NCBI GenBank assembly: GCA_943736015.1
Contig: OX031072.1
Coordinates: 9,327,501-9,391,500, forward strand
DNA length: 64,000 bases
Source of the DNA: Tridacna crocea
Taxonomy: Eukaryota; Mollusca; Bivalvia; Cardiida; Cardiidae
Direction of reading: 5' to 3'
Every line of letters begins with the position of its first letter. The first letter of the stretch is position 1. Shown here in pieces: positions 34,591 through 46,123 of this stretch. The position numbers and the translations under genes are program-made. Below the pieces are notes generated by a model. That model saw only the letters and a list, made by a program, of their open reading frames with translations. It had not been told where the DNA came from and searched no databases.

Positions 34591-34767
34591 CTTTCTAGGT
34601 ATGATGCAACACGGAAATGTGTTAAGTCTGAATTTTTGCAGGAGCAAAGCACAAAAGGAATATACTAAAATAAAGAGACGATACACTACGTTCCTAAATA
34701 TACAATAATTTCATAGTATCATTTCCGTGATGTTGTTTTGATTTTTAGACTTGCGAAGCTAGTCTAT

Positions 34768-34845
34768 AGGCATCCAGATTGAGCCAGACTCAATGTAGAC
34801 GAAAAACCTCACAGTTGTCAAATACTGCCTCACATAAAATAATTC
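34768..34845 (-). repeat. Unnamed dispersed repeat (mate at 11140-11205)
   Basis: ACCTCACAGTTGTCAAATAC and ACTGCCTCACATAAAATAAT are the reverse of the 11.1 kb sequence. The 34591-35222 stretch otherwise holds nothing recognised. Confidence 0.5.
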
Positions 34846-35222
34846 CTCACCGTTAGGAATTTTAATTCAATCATTATGACAACTTTGACTTAAAGCGCAG
34901 AAGCTCTACCATTCCAATTTGAACTTGTCCACTTTCAAAGCAATAGACTGTACAAGATGTCATTAATAAGGTACATGATGCTTGCTTATATGTAAATTAA
35001 GTGACCTATATGCAAATCAGATTCATATCACTGATTCCTACTCCGCAGTACACAAAAATATGAATGGATCTAAAAATAATACCACCAGGTGACTTTTAGC
35101 AAATTCCAGTTACACAAACCCTCACTGGCCAGGGAACCCTTCTCATTCCTCCAGTCATTCATTATTTTGGTATTTGTGAATGCAAAACTAATACGTTAAA
35201 CTGTTTTTTAACGTCTTGTAAA

Positions 35223-35434
35223 TTAACCCTTTACCACACAATCCTGATTTTTCACATAAGTGGGGAAGAAGCCCTTTGAAAACAAGAAGAAAATGTTGGT
35301 TACAAGCATTTCCCCCTTTTCTCATGTTGTTTTCAACCCTTTTAGAATATGTTTTCATTAATTTTCATTAATTTAGTCACATTTAACTTCATCGTCTGGA
35401 GGGCCGTAAAATGTTTCGTTTTGTAAAGAGTTAA
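35223..35434 (-). mobile_element. Family A MITE, copy A20
   Basis: TTAA at both ends. The left hairpin arm is shortened (AACAAGAAGAAAATG). Confidence 0.82.
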
Positions 35435-35460
35435 ATAGTTGACTATTGCATCCTGTGCTG

Positions 35461-35684
35461 TTAACCCTTTACCACACAATGACAACTATTAACGACCCTG
35501 AGAAAGAAGCCTTTTGAAAACATTGTGGGAAAAGGAGAAAATAATGGTAACCTTTTTACCTTTTCCCACAACGTTTCCTACCCTATCAAAGCACAATTGC
35601 ACCATTTGAGCCACTTTGAAATTGCCATCTGCAAATGTTTTCAATTTGGAATGTCTAAAAGTTTGCTGTATGGTAACGGGTTAA
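35461..35684 (-). mobile_element. Family A MITE, copy A21, AATAATGG variant
   Basis: TTAA at both ends. The hairpin centre reads GAGAAAATAATGGTAACC and the left flank has ACAATGACAACTATTAACGA, both shared with A26 in the LINE. Confidence 0.92.
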
Positions 35685-35699
35685 CTGTATAATCCAAGT

Positions 35700-35885
35700 T
35701 AATCCTCAACCTGATAAGAACAAGTTAAATGAAACATTCTGGCGAATGGTGAAAATCTGAATATTGTTATTTTAAAGTTATATTTTTGTAAAAGAAAAAT
35801 AAATATCCCATTATCGGTTAGTATAGATCCAAGATCAGATTGTACAGACTTTGTTGCCTGATCTTATTCCACATTGTCTATCCGG
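35700..35885 (+). mobile_element. H-family element, right end decayed
   Basis: Left end TTAATCCTCAACCTGATAAG, then a TTTTAAAGTTATAT segment, then the worn palindrome AGATCCAAGATCAGATTGTA. Confidence 0.55.
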
Positions 35886-36367
35886 TCCTCTGTCCAGACA
35901 GACATCTTTTAAAATCCTTGATGAAAACTGGTGAAACATCATTCATAATTATATTCCTCACGATAGTCCACCGTTAAAGATTCTTTTTTCATCTGATGCC
36001 GTGTCATCGGAAAAGGGGGTTTGATGTATATTTCCATTATGGACTGATGGACAAAATTTTATGAAACTTTTCGTATTCATTTTGTAAACAGGCCACAAAC
36101 AATCATATTTGTTTTATCTTTTTAAATGCTATTCTAAGGAAATAACTAAAAGGCCAGGTGTACGTGCAAAACACCATTTACCTCTTGTTTCCTCCTATCT
36201 AAAGATGTCCTTTTAGGCAGGAAATTTCATTTCAAGAAAATAATCTGTTTTAAATTGAAAGTTAACAAACTGAAATTTTTTGCAATATTTCTTGTGTTAG
36301 AGAAGAAAACAGTCAAGAGCGTCGGGTGAAGTGGATTGAACTGTGTTTGTATTGAACCGAATGGGGA

Positions 36368-36595
36368 TTAACCCTTTACCAAACAATCCCTGGTTTTTAT
36401 GACCCTGAGAAAGAAGCTTTTTGAAAACATTGTGGTAAAAGGAGAAAATGCTGGTAACCAGCATATTCTCCTTTTCCCACAATGTTTTCTACCCTTCTGG
36501 AAACAAATTTCAATTTTTAATTATGTTTATTTTGTCGTCTGCAAGCGCTTTCATTTTGGATCAGTCTAAAATTTTGTCGTTTGGGAAAGGGTTAA
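36368..36595 (-). mobile_element. Family A MITE, copy A22
   Basis: Complete, TTAA at both ends; only two hairpin mismatches. Confidence 0.93.
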
Positions 36596-36727
36596 TAACC
36601 AGAATAAACCAATGGACCTGGAACAGACTCAGAAACCAAATATGACAATACTTCTTCAGTCTGGTATAAATCAAGAAAGATTTACATTTACCATAGCCAC
36701 TTACTAGTTTCAAATTCGCTAGTCTGT

Positions 36728-37139
36728 CAGTACTTTCAGTACTTTGATTATTTCTATTTATCGTTGTCTGCGCATATCATCTTCTTCCAAGATTCGACCT
36801 GTCTGCTATGAAGCATCAACTATTCTGCGTGGGAAACATAAGACTTACACCGAAGCTATTACCAAAGCCTGTAGGGTTGGTTTAATAGATTGCCAGTACT
36901 TTCAGTACTTTGATTATCTCTATTTATCGTTGTCTGCGCATATCATCTCCTTCGAAGATTCGACCTGTCTACTATGAAGCATCAACTATTCCACGTACAT
37001 AAGACTTACACTGAAGCTATTACCAAAGCCTGTAGGGTTGGTTTAATAGATTGCTGGTGCTGATCATTGCTGAATGAATCGCACCAGGAATCGTTTTATT
37101 GTCTAATCATTTATTTATTTTCAAAGTAATGGCTGTCGT
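36728..37139 (+). repeat. R-family, tandemly duplicated (166-bp period)
   Basis: CAGTACTTTCAGTACTTTGA occurs at 36728 and 36894. Each unit contains CGTTGTCTGCGCATATCATC and CAAAGCCTGTAGGGTTGGTT. GCTGAATGAATCGCACCAGG follows, as at 16.04 kb. Confidence 0.7.
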
Positions 37140-38331
37140 TTCTAAAAGTAGTCTGAACAATAGTGGTTATCCAAGCATCCGAATCTACTCTTTTACCCTT
37201 AGCAACAGGTGTGCTCCAGGGTTCTGTTTGTGGGCGTCTTCTATTCATTATCTATGTAAATGATATCACCCAATCCTTATTAAGTTTAACACGACTACAT
37301 GTATATGCAGACGACAGTGCTTTGTTTTGTTTTGTTCTGCAACATCATTACAAGATATAGAGGGTATACTAAATCATGATTAAACTATTGTCTCCAAATG
37401 GGCAAAGCAGTGGCTGGTTGATTTCAACCCAAACAAGACTGAAGCAGTTGTTTTCTTCTACGAAAAGAGATTTAAGAGAACCAGTGTTAACTTTTGAAAA
37501 CACTAAGATCAAAATCGTAGATCAACATTAACATATTGCTTTGACATTGGGCTCAGCCCAATGGAATGACCATAATTATAAACAATAATTTAGAGGCTGC
37601 GTCTGAAGTAATACACATGCGTAGACTTCAGTTTAATCTTACTCGTACTGCTCTTAATCAAATTTATCTGTTTTATATAAGACCAACTCTGGAGTATGCA
37701 TCGATAGTTTGGGATGGTTGTTCTATAAGACATCTTCAGATTCCATTCAAAAATTACAAAATGAAGCTGCACGCATTGTAACGGGCCTTACGAGATAGTT
37801 TCCCGAGAAAATTTTACAAAGAATGTGGCTGGGAAACATTAGAGTCCAGAAGAAAAAGTTTTAAATTACATTTTATGTTCAAAGTGTCAAATAATATTGT
37901 CCCGCATTACATAGAAGAACTGATTCCTCTTTTGGTTGTTAAAGAACGTAATATGAGCTTAGAGACAGCCAAAATTTTGATAACTTATATGTATATGCCA
38001 GAACAAGTTTAATGCAAAAGCCATGTATCCCTTCTTCTATTTGTCTTTGGAATAATCTCGAACAAGATATAAGAAATAGTATTTCGATTAGTTCCTTTCA
38101 ATCCAAAATAAGTAAAAAGACGAAACCTATAAAAGTTCCAAAAATCTACTGTATTGGAAATAGAAATATTTCGGTTTTACATGCACGGTTAAGAAATAAC
38201 TGCAGTAATCTAAATGAAAGCCTCTACCAAAATCACTTGAGACTGGACCCTATGTGTGAATGCGGTAACGAAATTGAAAAGCAGAACATTATTTATTTAG
38301 GTGTTCCCGCTATGCAGATATCAGATCCACG

Positions 38332-38467
38332 CTTTTCCACACAATGACAATTATTAACGACCCTGAGAAAGAAGCCCTTTGAAAACATTGTGGGAAAAGG
38401 AGAAAATAATGGTAACCTTTTCTCCTTTTCCCACAACGTTTTCTACCCTATCAAAGCACAATGCACT
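38332..38467 (-). mobile_element. Family A MITE fragment, copy A26, inside the LINE
   Basis: Carries the ACAATGACAATTATTAACGA and GAAAATAATGGTAACC variants of A21. Terminal TTAA is missing on both sides, so it is truncated or arrived by local duplication. Confidence 0.8.
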
Positions 38468-38689
38468 ATTAGAGCTTTTCATCCTTTGAGCGTTCACAAA
38501 TTACTGTTTGGAAATGCCAACTTGAGTTATGAACAAAACTGTTTACTTTTTGAGGCAGTTCACTCATACATTAGAGATACCAAGCGTTTTGTGTAATTGG
38601 GTTTTTTTTTTTGCAGCAGCTCTACTTTTTACTGCCTATTAGAGCATCAACATTCTACAGAGATCACCATCTTATATCCTATAAATTCT

Positions 38690-38712
38690 CTCTCTCTCTC
38701 TCTCTTTCTCTT
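38690..38712. repeat. CT microsatellite
   Basis: (TC)n in the LINE 3' region; another (CT)n lies at 40471-40489. Confidence 0.8.
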
Positions 38713-38880
38713 TGCCTGCGGGTGTATATGTGTGTGTGATGCGTGAGCACGTCTGTTTGGTTTCTAGAGCCATTGTATAATTTACACTGAATGTATTGTA
38801 GGGGAAGGACAGATTCCAAGTTGAAAGAACTTGTTGTCCAACCCCATTTCTTCTTGTTGAAATAAAATATGTTTAAACTA

Positions 38881-40629
38881 AGTGATTAGGTATCGACGCT
38901 TTAAATAAGTCCTCGTGACGCCCAAAAGCAAGCATTGCGAGTATTAAAATGTATCTAGATTTAAGTCATACTATCTGAAAAATATTGAAACCATTGTGAA
39001 GATGACAATCTCTAATTGCACGGTCAGTCCAAGTGCCAGTCGAGGGCAATCGAATGAAATTTAAAACTATGCAAACTGGTGCCAATTCGCGATGAATTTC
39101 ATGATTCATTTTTCTGTCAGTGACTAACACTTTATAAACAGGATACAGACAAGCAAACAAAATTAATCAACAAATATGAATATGAATAAATGGTTCTCTT
39201 ATTGACCCAAGGGTGTGGCTTCACGAACTCGGGCTTAACTGAGAAATTGTAACTTACGTGTAATTTGAATCTTGTAAATATTACACAATTTTCAAATAAA
39301 TAACATCTGTAGCACTTGCCACACCCCTTTTTTAAACTGAAGCCGAGATCTTGATTATTCAAATTTGTGGAAGTTCGATGGGTTCAACCGACCATTGGAC
39401 GAATTAACACTCCATTGTTTGGCCAGGGAATCCCTCTCAAGGGATTCCCTTGCCTGTAGGGATCGTAAGCTGCCTTTTCCGGACTACTTTCAGACAAAAT
39501 GTTGAACGGTGTGTCCACTCGATATCGCTGAGTCCGCCAAAACAACTAGTTTCCCTCAAAGCTTTCATCTCCAAAATGCCATGGAATTGCAAGGGTATTA
39601 CGACCCTTAAATAACTGACGAGTGAGTGTTTTTATCCCGTTTTCGTCATTAACATTGACCTAATAAAGGGGTAACCTAATAAACTTAGCTTTATCCGGCA
39701 GTTGTGTATTCCTACGCGCTATACGGTTAATATCTATAACGTTATGTTAAAATTTGAACACATGTGTTACAAAGCTCGTCTCCGCTGAAATGCGATTGTA
39801 AATAAAGCAAACTACATGTACATATAGAATATTGGCCCATGTTACGTTTATGACTTTTTCTTATGTATATCGACTAAATCTAGGGTACTTTGATTGTCTG
39901 TGGTGCTTTCTACACCGACAAAAACCAACTATTTTCCACGACACTAGTGTGTCCACTTCTCTGCATACCACCCGCTGCTGTGAAGCAATTTCCGACTGTC
40001 CAAGAAATCGGCCCCTGGAAAAATCGTCCCCAAACTGCTAGGAGACGATTTCTCCGGAGAAATCTGCTGAAATCGTCCCAAAATAATATTTTAGAGAAAT
40101 CGACCCCAACATCAAATTTCATCCATATCGTTATTCAAGTTATCTATAAAAATTATTTTTGAAACTTCGTTGTCTTTAGTACCTACATTATGTGTACTAG
40201 TTACCTTTATCTAAGAGTCATTTGGTAGTTTTGCCATTGTTTATAACTGCCTATTTCACACTGATAGGATGTATTTCAAACCTTTTACACCTGTCACAAA
40301 TAGATTACACCTGTGTGATTCTTAAAATATGTATTTGATTGACTTTGATTTGAAACCAAATAAATGCTTATATTTTTTTTTTGTTATAGTTCGCTTGCCA
40401 TTTGATATATATTTTTTATAATCATATGTGCCCATTATTTTGATTTATTGTACGAAGTTTTTTTTTTCATTCTCTCTCTCTCTCTCTCGTATGTTTTCCT
40501 GCCCTTTCCTACCTGTACATTTTCCATCACCCAATACGAGATTCATGTCCAGCAGTCGATCTTGAAGTCACTAGTTTGATCCCATAAAGTGTGTTTTATT
40601 GAATCACATTTCTGGTTACTGTATATTGA
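38881..40629. other. Intergenic stretch with no recognised feature
   Basis: It has short inverted pairs such as GGGAATCCCTCTCAAGGGATTCCC (39427-39450) and repeated GAAATCG phrases at 40000-40100, but no gene or family I can name. Confidence 0.4.
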
Positions 40630-40780
40630 AACCCCTTTTCAACAAAAGCATTTCCTCCTTTTCCCACAATATTTTCTAGCATTTGAAAGACGAATGCTAC
40701 TTTTTTATTAACATTTGATTTGTCTTCTGCAACTGCTTTCAACTTTTTTTTCTAGAAAAAAAATGTCTTTTGGTTAATTT
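40630..40780 (-). mobile_element. Family A right half, decayed
   Basis: GCATTTCCTCCTTTTCCCAC through TCTTCTGCAACTGCTTTCAA. Confidence 0.5.
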
Positions 40781-41448
40781 ATTATCTGTAAAAGTTGCTT
40801 ATAAATCTCAGTTTTTAATTGTAATTATATGTTGGCCCTATAATCTCTCATGAAGTGATTACTAATTTTATGTGGGTCATCAATGGAAATATAATAAAGG
40901 TAGTTGATTTGGCAATTAAAATGGTGATAAAACATTTTTAATACATGTATACAATCTACTGTGAAACGTAATTGACAATAAAGAAACTTGTCATTTGATT
41001 TCGATATATTTTGGGGAAAAATATGCTACTGTGAATAGACGACTCATAAATGTGAAAAATAACGTCATTCAGGACTTCATATGTTTTCAGAAAATTTAGA
41101 TAACCAAAGTTGGTATTGCACCGATTGAATAGTTCAATTTTGACTTGCGATTGTTTACAAGCACGACAAATTACTAAGTATTCTAAGCCATTATCAAGCA
41201 CCCCATAACTGTGAGCAAATGCCTAGCTCTGGCTTAATTAGTTTCTGGCTGGTGCTTTCTTGTATCAGCTCAAAATTTCCAGTTAAAACCAAGAATTCCA
41301 GGGGCTTAGTGGAATCTGCGTGTATCCCTGTCCGTCTACCTGTTTGTATTAATTAAAATTGATCTCTTGTATTGTTTCGTATCCTCAATCTCCTGACCTT
41401 CAGTACTATCAGTACTTTGATTTATAACAGTTCTCAGAACAGATGACT

Positions 41449-41672
41449 GCATTACCAAAACTTCCAGACAATCCTTGTTCGTGTTTGTATGTCTCTGGGG
41501 AAGACAGTTCTAAAAAACATTGTTGAAAAAGGAGAAAACGCTATTAACCAGGATTTTCTCCTGTTGTACCAATCTTTACATGGCCCTCAAAAATTAAATT
41601 CCGTATTTTCGTAGTGAAGTTTAGTTTCTCGCTAGCAAATACTTTCAATAAGCGTACCAACCTAACTCTTAT
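41449..41672 (-). mobile_element. Family A MITE, copy A23, decayed
   Basis: CATTACCAAAACTTCCAGAC left end, hairpin AACGCTATTAACCAGGATTT, right CTAGCAAATACTTTCAATAA. Confidence 0.55.
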
Positions 41673-42031
41673 CCTGCTATAAAAACTAAAATCAAATTTT
41701 CAATTTGATACTAATAACCCAATTACTGCTGATTTAAAGTTGTGTTGTGTTTTGCACGTTCTGTGCAGTCTGGGCCTGTATTCACCAACCATTCTTGAGA
41801 ATTTTCTTAGTCTTATTCTTCAAGACTTTCTACATTTGTAAGTAACACAACTTCTGATTGGCTAAACCGAATGGTTTAGCCAATCAGAAGTTGTGTTACT
41901 TACAGATGTAGAAAATTCTGGAGAATAAGACAAAGAATGTTCTTAAGAATGGTTGGTGAATACGGGCCCTGGTCTTAATCTACACTGTCCGCAAAAGGTC
42001 AGTGAGTCGCGCTTAGCAGCCAAAGGGTTAA
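41670..42031 (+). mobile_element. H-family element split by a G element
   Basis: Left end CTAACTCTTATCCTGCTATA. The palindrome is broken after GTTCTGTGCAGTCTG (about 41773) and resumes at GTCTTAATCTACACTGTCC (41973). Right end CGCTTAGCAGCCAAAGGGTT(AA). Confidence 0.75.
41772..41971. repeat. G-family foldback nested in H
   Basis: Flanked by CTG on both sides; ends GGCCTGTATTCACCAACC and complement. The interrupted host sequence is known from the H copy at 24826. Confidence 0.9.
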
Positions 42032-42109
42032 ATTTGCACGTCAAAGTTCTGTTTTGTTTCTGTTTTTCCCATATTAACCACAAGCTGATGAAATAATCTC
42101 TATTTATCA

Positions 42110-42850
42110 AACAATCGACTCAACCTTGAGGTAGACTCGTCCTTTGACATGGAGAATATTGACCAGTGGCAAACTGTTTCGACTCTTTGATACATTATAC
42201 AAAGAAAGTAATCATACAATTATAGATCTATAACATTCATTTTATCAAACAACTTAATGAACCATGAAGTAGACTGGTCCTTTGACATGAAGAATATCCA
42301 CCAGTTGCAAAAAGTTTCGACTCAGGTCAGCCTGCTTGGACTGCACAGGCTGATCTGAGTCGATACGTTTTGCAGCTACGTTAAGCCCCCATTTTCAATG
42401 AAAATGGCTCATGTGTACATGCAGGTAGACTGGTCCTTTGACATGAAGAATGTCGACCAGTGGCAAAAAGTTTCGACTCGGGTCAGCCTGCGTGGACTGC
42501 CCGGGCTGACCTGGGTCGATACTTTCTGCAGATACGTTAAACCACCATTTTCAATGAAAACGGCTCATGTGTACATGCAGGTAAACTGGTCCTTTGACAT
42601 GAAGAATATCGACCAGTGGCAAAAAGTTTCGACCCAGTTCAGCCTTCGTAGACTGCGCAGGTTGATCTGGGTTGATACATTTTTGAAGACGCGTAAAGCC
42701 CCTTTTTCAATAAAAAATGTGTACATGTAGATTGTTCCGTTGACATCTAGAATATTGACCAATGACAAAAGGTTTAGACTCAGGTCTTCCTGCACAGACT
42801 ACGAAGGCCGATCTAATTTAATGCTTTTTGCAGATTCATTAAGCTCCCCT
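42110..42850 (+). repeat. E-family tandem array, five units
   Basis: AGACTGGTCCTTTGACATGA and variants start at 42133, 42271, 42427, 42583 and 42729 (spacing 138, 156, 156, 146). Each unit has CAGTGGCAAAAAGTTTCGAC and a CAGCCTGCGTGGACTGC inverted core. The apparent ORF at 42398-42730 is this array. Confidence 0.82.
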
Positions 42851-43068
42851 TTTCATAGAGTGTGACTATATTCGAACTAATTTCTGGTTTCTAACGAATT
42901 TCTTTCGAATGCATCAAACTCAGGTGAATACGCGGAATTCTTCCTTCACTGTGTAAGAAGAAAAGTTCAAATTCTTTTGTGCAAGTAGTAATTACTTTCT
43001 ATATTCAAAATCTTAATACGATACTTTGTTATTGTTGATTAATGATGGAACCTTTTGATTTGCTTCAG

Positions 43069-43266
43069 ATGCAAACTTTTATTTGGACGTTCTGTCTCAT
43101 TGGTTACACTTTTAACTTTTCTGGTAGAGCTGCAGTATTTGTCGTGACAAATACTGGGGAAAATAGAGAAATAGCTACCACTATCTCAACCGTCAGTTCT
43201 ATAAACACTGAGTCTTCTCGAAATGCTAAATCTCACCTCGACATTAGCGGAAACACTTTACCCTGA
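43069..43266 (+). CDS. Possible small secreted peptide (65 residues)
   Basis: The ATG follows directly after a CTTCAG acceptor-like sequence. The product starts MQTFIWTFCLIGYTFNFSG, a plausible signal peptide, and continues Ser/Thr/Asn-rich to TGA. There are no cysteines after the signal region and no family is recognised. It may be a first coding exon of a larger gene, since intron retention would also give this stop. An AG microsatellite begins 24 bp later. Weak. Confidence 0.25.
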   Translation: MQTFIWTFCLIGYTFNFSGRAAVFVVTNTGENREIATTISTVSSINTESSRNAKSHLDISGNTLP

Positions 43267-43289
43267 GAAACGCGGTGCTATCGATCCCC

Positions 43290-43328
43290 GAGAGAGAGAG
43301 AGAGACAGAGACAGACAGACAGACAGAC
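43290..43328. repeat. AG/CAGA microsatellite
   Basis: (AG)n followed by (ACAG)n. The 43330-43908 stretch after it shows nothing recognised. Confidence 0.85.
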
Positions 43329-43908
43329 GAGATTACCATGGTATCACAGAAAAGAAGACTTTTCTGAAAAGCAGCCACTTCTTTCATAATCATCTCTTGT
43401 TGCTTGGTAGAACAAATAAATTGACAGATAAACAGACACCCTGACACGTAAGAAAAGACGGACACACGAAAAATCAGGGTATAGTTACATTAATAAATGA
43501 GCCATGCTCTGGCAAAAGGGGGTTAATTATATACCTAGCAGTGAAATCCTGGAATTTCCCAGTGTAATAAATTTGGATATCATCACTAGTGACGATATAA
43601 ACTTTCACTTACACTTCCTGCCGTAATTTAGGAACTTTTTTTTTTCATTAAGCACTTATAGATAGTGTTAATTGTAAGTTCTATATTTTCAACCAGACAA
43701 TCCAACTACTTTTCTCAGTCTTGTTTTGTTCTTTTAAATTATGTATTCATCCGCACTATATCCCTGATTTCTGCTTTCACTCGTTTTTTTTTCAACGCTT
43801 AACAATGCATCCTCGTGAGATATTTTTCATATCAAAAATAACCAGTTGATTATCCTCTATTTAACTCGTCTCCATGATGCATTACACCAAGCAAGCTATC
43901 ACATTATC

Positions 43909-44097
43909 AGAGCTCCAGATAAGAGGGAGTGATGTATTTCTAAATCCATTATTTCTCTTTGAAACCCTATGTTGTGGGTACTCATTAGAAACGTCTCATC
44001 GAGACGATTCTAATGAGTACCCACAACATAGGTTTCAGTGCAGAAAAATTAATATTTCCAATTTTGAAATCAAAATCACTCCCTCTAAATGGAGCTC
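43909..44097. repeat. I-family foldback, copy 3
   Basis: GAGCTCCAGATAAGAGGGAG and CTCCCTCTAAATGGAGCTC arms. Centre ATTAGAAACGTCTCATCGAG then its mirror. Confidence 0.8.
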
Positions 44098-44109
44098 AGC
44101 ATAATCATG

Positions 44110-44310
44110 CAGCCATAAAATTTATTTTGTCTACCAACCATGAGGTAAACTGGTCCTTGGAAATACCGAAAATTGAGCACTAGCAAAAAGGTTCGGCCCT
44201 AGTCAGCCTGCGCGGACTGCGCAGCCTGACCTAGGTCGATAATTTTTGCAAGATGCATTGACCCCCTCACACCCCTCCTTGCCTTTTCACAGACCATGGC
44301 TTACATACTA
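44110..44310 (+). repeat. E-family element
   Basis: ACCATGAGGTAAACTGGTCC, CTAGCAAAAAGGTTCGGCCC, core CAGCCTGCGCGGACTGCGCA, GACCTAGGTCGATAATTTTT. Confidence 0.65.
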
Positions 44311-44400
44311 GTAGGTGTTGAATAAATTTACGTAAAGCAAAAATTTGCGTTGGTGTGACCGAGTCAGGTAATTAAATTTGAGCTGCACAGGTCTGCAATA

Positions 44401-44445
44401 ATTAATCCTTTACCAAACAATCCTTGTTTTTTACGACCCATAGGC
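44401..44445 (-). mobile_element. Family A left-end fragment
   Basis: TTAATCCTTTACCAAACAAT then TTTTTTACGACCC; it passes straight into an R-family piece (CATTATCTCCCGTTAGATG). Confidence 0.6.
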
Positions 44446-44660
44446 ATTATCTCCCGTTAGATGCCATTCCACAGACACACACGTATCTAATTTGAGCATT
44501 CTGGGTACAGAACTGGACTAATTTTCTTTGAATTTCAAACTAAAATACACGTTTATTCAATAAAACGCTACCTGATGCGATTCAGTCAGCTATGATCAGC
44601 AGTTTGGAGAAATCTGGACCTAAACCAGGCCTGATTTCTCCTAGAAAGTATTGATTTAGG
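44446..44660 (-). repeat. R-family fragment
   Basis: Reverse of the 16.0-16.2 kb sequence: GGGTACAGAACTGGAC, ATAAAACGCTACCTGATGCG, GCTATGATCAGCAG. Confidence 0.55.
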
Positions 44661-44689
44661 CCATTTTCTCCATTGCTACTTTATAGCCC

Positions 44690-45661
44690 ATTATAGTTTT
44701 TTCTAGGATTTGACCTGGTGACCTAGTTTTTGACAATACATGGCCCCTTTTCAGATTCAAATGAGAATTCATCAAGACAAATATTCTGACCAACTTAAAC
44801 TGAAAATGTGGCTCATGAGCGTACACAAGGTTTTTCTAAGATTTGATCTGGTGACCTAGTTTTTGTTTCGACATGGCCCATTTTCAGACTCTTCCGAAAT
44901 ATCATCAAGACAAACATTCTGAGCAATTTTCAAGTGAACTGGACAGAAATTGTGGCTTCTGGAGCGTACACAAAGTTTTTTTTTCTAAGATTTGACCTGG
45001 TGAACTAGCTTTTGACTTAACATGGCCCATTTTTCAAACCCGTCGGAGATATTTTCATGACAAACATTCTGAGCAACTTTCAAGAATATTGGACTGAAAA
45101 TGTAGCCTCTAAAGCGTACAAAGATTTTCTTAGATTTTACCTGGTTACCTAGTTTTGACACGACATTACACATTTTCGAACTGCTCCGCGATATTATTAA
45201 GAGAAACATTTTATTCAACTTTCAGGAGTATTGGACTGAAAATGTGGCCTACCTCCACAAGGTTTACTAAGATTCTAAGATTCGACCTGATGACATAGTT
45301 TTGACCCGACCTGACCAATTTCAAGCTCGTCCGAGATATCATCAAGACAAACATTCTGACAAACTTTAAGATGTATTGGACTGTAAATGTGGCCTCTAGG
45401 GCTTGCAAAAGTTTTTTTTTTTTTTTTTTTTTCTAAAATTTGACCTTTTGACCTAGTTTCTGACCCTACATGACCCATTTTTTGACAATGTTCGAGATAT
45501 CATCGGGGCAAACATTCTGACCAAGTTTCATGAGTATCCGACGGAAAATGTGATTTCTAGAGGGTACACAAGGTAAAAGGTTTACGACGCACGACTGACG
45601 CCGGACACACCACGATCACCATAGCTCAACATGAGCAGTTCGTGTTCAGGTGAGCTACAAA
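44690..45661 (+). mobile_element. J-type element (3' part) with a tandem array of about 130-155 bp
   Basis: About six units of ATTTGACCTGGTGACCTAGT, CATCAAGACAAACATTCTGA and GGACTGAAAATGTGGCC. The tail has ACGACGCACGACTGACGCCG, GAGCAGTTCGTGTTC and AGGTGAGCTA. The AACAAGAG head is not seen. Confidence 0.65.
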
Positions 45662-46123
45662 TAAGATACCAACCTCACCGCATTTTCTGTAGGATATTTA
45701 CATGCGATACATATGACCATGACTATTTACATCAAAATAAATCAATATGACTGTACCACAGTGCAATGAATAAAGATAATAAAGATAGGTGAATTGTATC
45801 GAACCAACTATGCTGAGAAAAGGGGCGGATTTCTCTAGAATAAGCCATAGACTACTGAGCTCCATTGGTCTATCACAGAATACCGAAATTTTCGATCTTG
45901 ATCATCAAACACCGGACAAAAAGTAGCACATCGGCACATCGCCTCTTTATCGTATATCTATTAGGTATACAAGATATAGAAGAGGATTCGCTAATGTACT
46001 ATTTCAAGAAGTCACTTTTCGATGATCGACCAATGAATATTTCAGTGTTTCATATATCCATCCTTTTCCTGGGTACTTCGCACAATATTTTTCCACTTAA
46101 CAACCATAGAAAAAAAATTATCA

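Larger units (their letters stand above)
37140..38880 (+). pseudogene. Degenerate non-LTR retrotransposon (LINE), reverse transcriptase C-terminal half and 3' end
   Basis: The 37163-37360 frame has the RT motifs GVLQGSVCGRLLFIIYVNDI and the catalytic YADD (in HVYADDSALF). Later frames, separated by shifts and stops, give KWAKQWLVDFNPNKTEAV and IYLFYIRPTLEYASIVWDGC (37660-37720). They also give PSSICLWNNLEQDIRNSIS (38012 on), a cysteine-containing LDPMCECGNEIEKQ and a terminal SYIRDTKRFV with stop at 38594. The tail at 38780-38880 ends in AATAAA and is LINE 3' UTR-like. Copy A26 interrupts the C-terminal frame at about 38332-38467. The 5' half is missing. Dead copy, jockey/CR1-like in general form. 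Confidence 0.8.

Noticed and set aside
42398-42730. 110-codon frame with repeated VDWSFDMKNVDQWQKVST
   Set aside because: It is the translation of the E-family tandem array.
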